The notes beneath the pieces were generated by a model that was not told where the DNA came from, searched no databases, and was given only the letters and a program-made list of their open reading frames with translations. DNA of 64,000 nucleotides from Siniperca chuatsi. Its lineage: Eukaryota > Chordata > Actinopteri > Centrarchiformes > Sinipercidae. Below are positions 55,433 to 64,000 of the stretch, in pieces. Both the position numbers and the translations under genes were made by a program. The DNA is taken from the NCBI RefSeq assembly GCF_020085105.1, contig NC_058062.1, forward strand, positions 7,677,945-7,741,944, in the 5' to 3' direction. The first letter of the stretch is position 1. The number at the start of each line of letters is the position of its first letter.

Positions 55433-55459
55433 CTAAACTCCTATAGTCAAGGTAAACGC

Positions 55460-55547
55460 AATAGCATATTATTACTTCCGGTTATATCATTCAAAATAAA
55501 ACTTTTACAATAGGATATAGTTACAAATTATGACCACCGGAGGGCAC
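55460..55547 (-). repeat. Short repeat copy 3, inverted
   Basis: The plus strand reads TAGTTACAAATTATGACCAC then CGGAGGGCA, the reverse complement of the GGTGGCCACAGTTCGTAACTA end of copy 2. Upstream of it, GCAATAGCATATTATTACTT then CCGG is the inverse of the start of copy 1. It pairs with copy 2 as an inverted repeat. Confidence 0.6.
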
Positions 55548-56147
55548 TATTGGCACATTATATAAACTCTAAACCGTCATCTCTTTCTTTTAACTTCAGT
55601 ACTAAGGCTAAATGTAGACATAGTTGCGAACCAAAACTTTCCAGTGAACACTTTGCATCTAAAATATGTACAATCATGATTTTAAATAAGACAATAACGA
55701 TTTTTTTTTCATTTAAAGTCATTTTTGTAAGCACAGCTCTGTTGCATTTACGTTTACAGTTTGACGGACTTGTGTTTGATTTACATTTCAATGTTCCAGA
55801 TTAAGGATATGTAAAAAGTTATGTATCACCCTCTTATTGCGCATAAACTGTAAATTCGGAAGCGACGGAGCTTTTAAACAAAAATATATTGATATTTTTC
55901 AACTCTATTTGGTTTGTACATACATATCTTAACCTAACAGAGGTTTTCAAGGCGTCACGGAGTTAATGGCTTGCTGATTCGTTTGTGCTTCAAAGTAAAC
56001 CTCACAAAAAACATTTCCCCCTGAACGCAGCATGACACAAGGGCTCGTGCAGATTCTGATTGGGCTGCTGCAGGCTCGGAAAAACAGGTTACGCCATATC
56101 GTCAGTTTCCAAAGACAGCGCTACATTCTTGTAAATATGCCAAAATA

Positions 56148-56390
56148 GTAAGTGTCATCTTATTTTAAAATATTTTCACATTGTCTTTGATAACACTCTT
56201 GCCTCTAATACAGTCAGATGTTTAGTGTTATACGCTAACACGATGATTTAGCTGGCGTCGCTAGCTGTTAGCTTAGAAATCCATTAGCATAGATCTGTTA
56301 GCCTATGTTGTGAGTGGAGCTGCTCCGTGGCGCTGTGGTGCCCCTTATCAGACGGTTTACCTGTTTCCACTTTAAGTCTTTATTTTACAG
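56148..56390 (+). other. retreg3: Possible retreg3 5' UTR intron
   Basis: A strong donor (GTAAGT at 56148) and a strong acceptor (TTTATTTTACAG ending 56390) flank 243 bp. The start codon at 56419 lies 28 bases after the acceptor. Without this splice an in-frame ATG at 56314 would add 35 residues not seen in family members, so splicing is more likely. Confidence 0.5.
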
Positions 56391-56418
56391 GCTTACTTTA
56401 CCGTACGTAGACGCAAAG

Positions 56419-59400
56419 ATGGCGCACACTGGTGCAATGGAAGACGCATCCGCGGAGGATTTCTCTGCCAAGCAGGGGTCTAGTGTCTGCCTGCGAAGTC
56501 GACCATGCTCCAGCGAGAGAGATGGTCAGGTACGGGCTATCAAAGCTGCCCTTCAGTCCAGGTTGGGGCCCTACGAGCCCGTCCTGACCTACCTACAGTC
56601 CGTACTAGTGTGGGAAAGACCCTTTCAGTGTGTGCTTCTCTACACTGTGGTCAACGTTGTGTTCTGGTGAGTTACAGCTGATGTTAGTCAAACTTTGTTC
56701 ATTTTGATGGCGAACTTGTTCTGTTTCCTCAGTCTGTTTGTGTCAGTGTTATAGCAACCTACATTCAGACATTACAGAGGCTGTTTGGTCGTTAGGCGAA
56801 AGCCACTGTGACTGCAAGCAGCTGGTGCTTTTACACAATGCAAATGTTTCACCTGTCAATTCAAGACAACACAGATGGCTGGTTAGTGGTACTATTTATA
56901 GACACTCTACAGACACTTGTACTTTAACTCCAATGTTGCTTCTAACCGAACCGTTTTGTTAATCTTGAAAACAGTGTGGTGTCGTGGATTATCCGCTTTA
57001 CTCATTTCATTGTGACTGCGTGAGGCTGTAAATTGAAGTTGAATCTTTAATTTAGAGGTCCATGTGTTGTACAGAAGTACGGGGGCATTTATTTTTAGTG
57101 TGTGTATTTATATGTGGCTTTGATTCAGGAAATCTATAAGGCATTAAGTATAAAGTACATGTCAGTGAATAGCAGTCTATTTATATATGTCTCTGTTTTA
57201 CCAGGTGTAATTATATTCACTCAGTCTTAACATTATGTCAGCCCTAAAGAAAGTTCTCAAACAAGAAAATCACATGTTTAATCACGTATTTAATCACATG
57301 TTTAATATTAAGAAGAAAGTGAAGAAGAAATCAATAGGTGAAAGTGTAGGATTGGGACATGTTATGGCTAAATTAGGTGACCTTGATATTGTTTTATGGT
57401 AAGAGTCACTGACCTGGGAGACAGAGAGGGCTGGCCAGCCTGCTTGTGGAACTCAGGCATTCAGCCTTTATTCGATTAGACCACTGGGCATGTTATGCCG
57501 CTTGTCCTGTCTCCCTTTTACTTGTGCTTCAGCACACACTCAGTGGTGCAGGCTAGCTTCTGCCCAAAGATATGCATTCATAATCTATACTATTGCATGA
57601 AGCGACTGACAATGCCAAGTCACATGGTGATGGGGGAGGCAATATGGATAAGGTATAGCTTACAAAATAATACAATCTAATACTACACAGCAAAATGCAT
57701 ATTCAAACAGTTTGTTGTGGAGCTTTTTATGTTTTTATCTAACTGTAGCTACTAATTGCACTGCTACCCCAAATACCAATACACCTCATTCTGCCAACAA
57801 ATTCTTTGTTAGGTTAATCTCTAAGTGCTGAATGGAAGAATCCCGTAACATTGGTGTGGTCAACAAATTTTAAAGTCTTGTGATCTGAAAGTGGAGCAAC
57901 ACTTGGGGACTTTAATTGCCCCAAGGAAGTGAAACCAGTTTGTGTGAAAATGGCTCATCAAAGATGGAAACCACCTGTGATATCATAATCGCATTTTGTT
58001 GTACTTAATTTTTGATTGTTGCTGATGTTGTTGTGGAGCACTCTGCTGTTTGTTGTCTGTTTTTAACTGTAATGTCTTTTGTTGTGGTTGTATTTGTTGT
58101 AACAGACACAAAGTGATTTTTTTCCCGAAAGGATGATAAGCGAAACTAACTAGATATACAGCCTGTAGCTTTACCATCGATAGTGGATGGGACTTTTATT
58201 AATCAACACTTCCCTGATTTGCCTCCTCTGCATTTTATTTATATTACAGCAGTATTATCATCTTTCATGGTTAATTTCTATATAATAACTAACACCAGGT
58301 GGTGGGATAACGTCCTCTTTTCTTAATTCTGACTAAAGGAATCAGTAGATCATCACGCATGGGTTTTGTGGTCTCATGAATTCTGTACTAAATTGTAACT
58401 TTGTTTATGGTTCTCCTGTGGTGACAGACAGGCATCAGAAGTCTGTTCATGCGTTTGCTCTGTTTTTATTCTTCTCCAGGTTCTTCGCCCTGACCTCACT
58501 GCGCCTGCTGTTCCTGCTGGCTTTTGGTCTGGCTGTGGTTGTCTGTGTTGATACCTGGAGGAATAAGATCTGGCCAGAGATTAGAGGTACTACAAGTTGC
58601 TTTTTTATGAGGGCTCTTTATCTCTCAACAGACTCTGACATGCTCTGTACTTTTCCTTCTTTTTTGTATTAATTGTACCTTCAATCATTCCCCAGTTTAC
58701 TGTGATTGCAACAAATGTACTTTGCCAGAATAGATATGCCATCAGTCAGCAGCATACACTCTGAACTTTGTAGGCGATCTGTATTACATCTGGAACAGTT
58801 AATCTCCCAAACCTGTTTTTGATCTTGTGTTGCATACTAAGTGTGCAAGGTCCCGAAGAGACCAAAGAGTGGAGACAAGCTTAAGATGAAAGTGCAACAT
58901 GTGCAACGCAATTTGGACAACTTTTTATATATTGTACACTCAGTATATGTACCATTGATGTGCGTTATGGTATGTAGTGTTTCTTACAGTGATGGATGTT
59001 CTCTCTCTCCACAGTCAAAAACCTGGACGAATCAGAAAATGAGAGGTTTGTTACTGTAACCATCAGCAAGTATTCCCTTACAGATAATGCCAACAATAAT
59101 AATGTTATAAGTAGAAAGCAGATAAAGGTGTTAATCATTTTTCTCTGTTTATCTAGCTGGGGTTTGGTGCAGCCTGGCATCCTCAGTGTGCCTGAACTGT
59201 GCCACCACATTGCTGAGGCCTGGGTCAGCGGAGCAGTTCTCACATCCAGTATGGTGCAGTACAAACGACATAACCCTGGCAAGGTGAGCACCACATGCAA
59301 TATGGAAGAAAAATAAATACATATATATATATATATAATTATAGTCAACATGCATTGTGGGAGCTGACTTGATTTCCTGTGTGTTGTTGCTCTGTGTCAG

Positions 59401-62400
59401 TTTTGCGTCCTGACCTGCGGAGTGTTCACCTGTTTGGCTATGGTTGGACGCTACATTCCTGGGTTGGTGCTCTCCTACGCTGCTGGTGAGTCCCAGCAGT
59501 TTAACTGGTCCTAACTACAGATCCAGGCTCTTTCACAGGGCCATGTTGGCAGAGAAACTCATTTTGACTGGTCCTATTAAAAATGCATGGGTGGTGAAAC
59601 CAGATATATGGGGCCCCAGTACCAGGGCCTAGCCTGTGAGGTGATTAAAGCCAGGATGAGACACACAAGGAAGGAAGGAGGGAAGGGAGCCAGGCAGAAA
59701 GCTAAGGAGGTCAGACTGAGACTGGGTTAATCTCCTAACCTCCAACCAGTGTAGGCTGGAGAGCTAGGGAGGCAAGAGCTGCTAAGGCCCTCTGCTCTGA
59801 CGTCGGAAACAATCCACAGCAGCTTGTACTCTACATGTTAACTCCCTGCTGCTCCCTCTGCCTCACTGTATCTCTACTGAAGCTAACTCAGGCTTGTGTC
59901 TACTTACAGTGATTAGAGTAGTTTAGAACTGAATCTGTACAGAACACAAATAAACATAGCTTTTTTCTTATCACATGTACTAAACAACCCCAACAGAATT
60001 TCCTTCTTCTTTATATTGACTAGTATTCTTTTCCTCTCCTGTAGTGTTGGCTACTCTCCTGGCCCCATTGGGTTCCCATTACAGGGTGTTTCAGCATGTG
60101 GGCGTAAAGCTGGAGCCGGTCCTGCAGCTGCTGGACTTCAGTGTTTGTGGATACATGATGTCAAAGCCTATCGATAATCAGTGTAAGTAGTACATCAGAT
60201 TTTATTTATTTATTATACATTTTCAGACCACTTAGCAACTTAAAATGATAATGCAGATCATTATGTCTGTATGCTGATCTGACAAATGAAAGATAAAGTT
60301 AAAGCCACAATTGAACCTTTAAGGTCCAGTGTGTAACATTTAGGAGGAGCAGTTTGCAGAAATTGAATATAATATTTAGAATGTTTTCATTAGTGTATAA
60401 TCACCTGAAAATAAGAATCGTTGTTTTCATTACCTTAGAATAAACCGTTTTTATCTACAGAGGGAGCGGGTCCCCTTCCACGGAGGCTGTCATGTTGCAC
60501 CACCATGTTTCTACAGTAGCCCAGAACAGACAAACCAAACACTGGCTCTAGATTGGGGCGTTCGCATTTTTCGCGGCAACTATAATTTCTCCTTCACGCT
60601 TGGAAAGGGAGGGTGATGCAAGTGGTATTCAAATGGTTACAATCTGCAATTTCACCACTAGATGCCACTAAATCCTACACGCTGCTCCTTGAAATGAATA
60701 AATGTAACTTTCACTACTACTACTTTCACACGAATTTCAGCATCACTAACAGTGTTATTCGCTTATGCTCATTTTTAGCCAACAACTCATCAATTTTGGC
60801 AGTCAGTAACGTAAATAAAATAACAGTATGTCGAAGGCAGTCTGCTGTAATCAATTGTACTGTGGTAATGTTAATGCTTTAGTGCCCTATGGTGTCAATA
60901 AACCACATGATGCTAGTTTCAAACAAACTGTTCACATGCCCCATTTGTAAATGTAAAAATAATTTAAAAAAATAGATAATTGTCAATAGTTTTGTTGTGA
61001 TTTATTAAAAATTACCTATCTTCCAAGCCCATTTTTGCTAATATCAATGGGAGTTAACCCCTTAATCTTTCCATTTATTTCATACTGACTAACAATTATT
61101 TTCATTATCAATTAATCTGCCAATTTTCTAGTCTATAAAATGTCAATAAATGGTGAAAAATAAGGTGATGTCTTCAAATATCTTTTTTTAGTTCAACCAA
61201 AAGTCCAAAACCCAAAGATAATCAAATTACAATGATATATGACAAAGAAAAGCAGCAAATCTTCACATTCAAAAGCTGGAACCCGAGAATATTTAGCATT
61301 TTATCACTACTTTTGCATAAAAAATGACCTAAACGATTAATAGATTATCAAAATAATCGTTTCAGTTTCAATTTCATATTAAATTTGAGCAGAAATGTAT
61401 TTAGTTATTATCATATTCGGCCATATTGCAGACTGTCTCTGCATCTGTATTGTAATCACTCCTCTAAAACCAGTTGTCCTATATACTATGTGTACTTTAC
61501 AGTTAATATAAATTTGTGGCAGCTTTCCCTCCATCTTAAAGACCGTCTCCAGTGAGTATAGTAATCATTTGTTGTCTGTATGTTTTGCATCCTGTTCTGC
61601 AGTCCTGCGGAGGCCTCTCCGTGATGCAGCCTCAGGTGATGACAGTGACAGTGAGGAGGAGTTGGCTGCTTTCTGTCCAACGGTATGTCTGTTTAACCTC
61701 CAAAGTCTCTCAATATTTTAATTAATCTGTCACTAATTCTGACATTGATTTTAGTGAATACGGTCCTCTTATTTTCTGTCCTGTTGCCTAAATTCAGCTG
61801 TAGTCGGGCCTGGATTACTATTGTTTATAATCAGGGACATCAGATCTAAAATTTGTCTGCCAATAAGGGTTTCTAAATTAAGGCTTACTTTCACTTAACA
61901 TGAACATTGGTTCGGTGTGCACAATGAACACTCATGATGTGTGTGTGTCTGTGTGTGTGTGTGTGTGTGTGTAGAGACATGTCTAAGTTTGGCTGCTTGT
62001 GTGAAGGTATGAGATAAAAAGAGAATATTACTTTATGGCAGAGCGAAAGAGTAAACGTTTCTAAAAAGATTTTGACTAACATCTAAAAGAAAAAAAAACA
62101 TATAACACAATTTAAAAATATTCAACCTTTTCAATCTGCTGTCTTTCCTAGTTTGATGATGCTGTTGTCGCGAAGGAACTTGCACTGACCGACTCGGAGC
62201 ACTCTGATGCCGAGGGCTCCTACACTGATAATGGAACATTTAACCTATCACGTGGCCAGACCCCGCTCACGGAGGGCTCTGAGGGTAAGTACGCAGGTAT
62301 TGTAGATTTTCTTTTCCTTTTTATTTTCTGGTGTGTTCTTGTCCCTCACCGTGTCCCGCTCTGTGTTTTGGTCAGATTTTGACAGACACAGTGACGCTGA

Positions 62401-62905
62401 GGAATCCTTTGCTCAAGACCTCCCAGACTTCCCCTCCATAAACCCTGATGCCACTCTGATGGATGATGACGATGACACAAGCATAGGTCTACCTAGTCTG
62501 GGTCACCGGGCTTCAGTGCTGGATGTAGATGCTCATCTGGACTCGGACCAGGAGGATCTGGATGCAGAACTTTCTCTCAGCGGCCTGCCACCTGCCTCTG
62601 ATTTCACCGGAGACTTAGCTGGAATTATTGCCAGCAACATGATTCAGGCAGCACTGGTCGGGGCGATGCAACCTCAGCCTCCTGCTACCCAGCGCAGAGA
62701 AGGCCCTCCCAGGGCCGGGGCCCGCCGAAGCTACCGCAAGCAGTCCAGCTCAGAGCTGGACACAGACTGGGAAGGAGAGGACTTTGAAATGCTGGATCAG
62801 TCTGAACTGAACCAGATGGATCCCATTGGAGGAGGAGGGGGTAGTAGACGAGGAGAGAGCCAGGGGTCTAACTTCTTGTCTAGCCTGCTGGGTAAACCAC
62901 AGTAA
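56419..62905 (+). CDS. retreg3: RETREG3 (FAM134C), ER-phagy regulator with reticulon homology domain
   Basis: Nine coding exons in continuous phase give 492 aa (human 466): 56419-56666, 58480-58586, 59015-59045, 59157-59283, 59401-59485, 60045-60182, 61603-61682, 62152-62284, 62376-62905. The start MAHTGAMEDA has a good AAGATGG context. A reticulon homology domain with two hydrophobic hairpins (about residues 71-113 and 172-210, near WFFALTSLRLLFLLAFGL and GRYIPGLVLSYAAVL) wedges into the ER membrane to curve it. The acidic, Ser-rich tail keeps the family blocks DSDSEEELAAFCP, TDNGTFNLSRGQTPLTEGSE and DLPDFPSIN. An LC3-interacting motif FEML (about 453-456), set in acidic EDFEMLDQSEL, links ER to autophagosomes. 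Exon 4 is only 31 nt. A glycine-rich stretch after the LIR is unlike human. Identity is firm. Confidence 0.96.
56667..58479 (+). other. retreg3: retreg3 intron 1 (within CDS)
   Basis: A 1.8-kb intron between the first and second membrane-hairpin exons. It contains a three-unit 12-bp tandem repeat (57268-57303); no gene is recognised. Confidence 0.6.
57268..57303 (+). repeat. Three tandem 12-bp units
   Basis: AATCACATGTTT, AATCACGTATTT, AATCACATGTTT in a row. Confidence 0.85.
59319..59337 (+). repeat. Short TA repeat in retreg3 intron
   Basis: ATATATAT run between exons 5 and 6 of retreg3. Confidence 0.8.
60318..60692 (+). mobile_element. MITE-like teleost repeat (GGTCCAGTGTGTA type)
   Basis: The left end TTAAGGTCCAGTGTGTAACA and the right end ATCCTACACGCTGCTCCTTG, whose complement is CAAGGAGCAGCGTGTAGGAT, are imperfect terminal inverted repeats. 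Interior blocks CAGTAGCCCAGAACAGACAA and CCACTAGATGCCACTAAATC match a repeat I remember as highly abundant in percomorphs. No ORF. Confidence 0.75.
61087..61365 (-). mobile_element. MITE-like teleost repeat, copy B
   Basis: Reverse-orientation relative of the element at 28808-29107. The complement contains GATTATTTTGATAATCTATTAA, TTTTGCATAAA-type linkers, GAAGATTTGCTGCTTTTCTT and TTTGGGTTTTGGACTTTTGG. The ends are ATTATTTTCATTATCAATTA and its approximate inverse near 61345. Confidence 0.7.
61939..61972 (+). repeat. TG microsatellite in retreg3 intron
   Basis: (TG)n run with one TC interruption, between exons 8 and 9 of retreg3 CDS numbering. Confidence 0.85.
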
Positions 62906-63320
62906 GGTGTGTGTGTGTGTGTGTTGGTGAGAGTTTGTATGAGCGCGTGTGTTTGTACGCCTGTGTGCACGAGTGCAACTTCATGGGCAGTGTACATGTC
63001 AATGAGCTGCGAGTGCGTTGTGTGAGAGATGATTTTAGGTTCCAGCAGTCCTGCTTCTGATTGGCATCAGTTTATCACTGTGAAGTACTTTATTTTTTCT
63101 ATCTTTTCAAACTCTTTTCTCCCGTACTTTTAAACCCTGATCATTCAAAAAACTTTTACTTTGTAGGCTGAGCAATAGGAAGTGCAACAACAAAAATAAA
63201 ACACATTCAGACATTAAATTAACCAGCATTATTGAGCCTTGTTGCAGTCTTGTAATTGTATGCACCCATAAGTTACAAGGGTACTTGTTAGTGACTATGA
63301 ATAAAGAACAACAGTGCCCA
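62906..63320 (+). other. retreg3: retreg3 3' UTR with polyadenylation signals
   Basis: It follows the TAA at 62903-62905 and starts with a TG-rich stretch. AATAAA signals occur at 63195-63200 and 63300-63305. The mRNA end is probably near one of these. Confidence 0.55.
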
Positions 63321-64000
63321 TAAACTCTTTTCTACCTGGAGGTCTACACATACAGGGCTATTTAACAGGGGACCAAATATGACATTCCTGTTGGTCAAGC
63401 TGAACCATGTTGCTTTGATAATGACATTATGGAACAGCATTACATGTTTAAGTTTCTTTAGTCATTGGAAAACTATTCCCATGACATTTTGTCAAAGTAA
63501 CAGCAGTTCGTGTTGCTGTTGATATTAGTGTTCTGCTGTCCTTTCAAGTAACGTGGCGATGATGTGTTAGAAGATGATTTATTTAATGTTACAGAGATTA
63601 ACATTTTTTAAACTTATCAGCAGTTGTGGATTTTGACAGCAATTCTCTTCTATGATGAAGATGAATAATATTTGGATAAAAGTTTTTGTTTCTTCTGTGT
63701 ATGATTTTTCTTTGCTTGTTTCCTTTTCTGCTATCTAACATATGAAGACATCCTCATGCATTTTTTATTTTCTTTAAAGAATGTCACATTACAGTCTTAA
63801 GATATCTGACCTGGAGGAACACTTGATGTTATGTTTGTTGTTCATTGTTTCTATGAACTTGTGCCCCAGGATGAGGTTTGCTTCTTTTTTCTGTGTAAGT
63901 TGAGAATGCTTTTCATTTTCCTGCCCTTTAAAACTGCTCAATAACACATTGTGTCCATGTTTGATACCTTGAATGAGCCCTCAGCTTTGTGTTTTTCTTT
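63321..64000. other. Downstream of retreg3, nothing recognised
   Basis: AT-rich sequence with no coding frame, exon or repeat that I can support. It could still be extended retreg3 3' UTR. Confidence 0.5.

Larger units (their letters stand above)
54443..56418. promoter_or_regulatory. Divergent tubg1/retreg3 intergenic and promoter interval
   Basis: The 1976 bp between the two start codons must hold both promoters. Candidate elements near retreg3 are an inverted CCAAT box (ATTGG, 56058-56062) and a possible 5' UTR intron (56148-56390). ETS-like CCGGAAGT sites occur at 54849-54856 and, inverted, at 55481-55488. Close to tubg1 are an inverted repeat (54463-54509) and two related teleost repeat units. 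No TATA box is convincing at either end. Confidence 0.55.
60183..61602 (+). other. retreg3: retreg3 intron holding two MITE-like elements
   Basis: The 1.4-kb intron after the second hairpin exon. It carries two unrelated short elements (60318-60692 and 61087-61365), which together make up nearly half of it. Confidence 0.7.

Noticed and set aside
56314..56418. In-frame 35-residue N-terminal extension of retreg3
   Set aside because: It lies in a probable 5' UTR intron with strong splice sites, and family members lack such an extension.

Overview
This is vertebrate nuclear DNA, almost certainly from a spiny-rayed (percomorph) teleost. The genes are split into many small GT-AG exons separated by introns of up to 13 kb. 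CA/TG microsatellites are frequent, and several short inverted-repeat elements resemble families I recall from percomorph genomes (from memory, not a database search). Three complete protein-coding genes can be assembled exon by exon, each with continuous reading phase: plekhh3 (+, 13 coding exons, CDS 10438-44181, 788 aa), tubg1 (-, 11 coding exons, CDS 54442-47695, 451 aa) and retreg3/fam134c (+, 9 coding exons, CDS 56419-62905, 492 aa).

Layout: 1-9700 has no exon I can recognise and holds two degraded inverted-repeat elements and TG repeats. 9780-10437 is the plekhh3 promoter and leader, with several upstream ORFs and a hairpin. 10438-46265 is plekhh3; its 12.9-kb intron 2 contains a decayed 4-kb non-LTR retrotransposon in antisense, which encodes coiled-coil, SGNH-esterase, endonuclease and reverse-transcriptase segments. 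plekhh3 and tubg1 converge across about 1.1 kb. tubg1 and retreg3 diverge from a 2.0-kb interval holding an inverted-repeat family with CTCF-like cores, teleost repeat units and both promoters. retreg3 ends in a 3' UTR with two polyadenylation signals near 63200-63300.

Order and relative orientation (PLEKHH3, gamma-tubulin, RETREG3) match what I know of human 17q21.2, where TUBG1 and TUBG2 lie between RETREG3 and PLEKHH3. The three products act in different places: a PH-MyTH4-FERM scaffold at membrane and cytoskeleton, the gamma-tubulin microtubule nucleator, and an ER-membrane-shaping ER-phagy receptor. I infer no shared pathway; this is conserved synteny. I found no convincing undescribed system. 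The best leads are local: a (UG)16 tract at the tubg1 exon 7 acceptor, a GC-AG intron in tubg1, the structured multi-uORF leader of plekhh3, and inverted CTCF-like repeats between the divergent genes.
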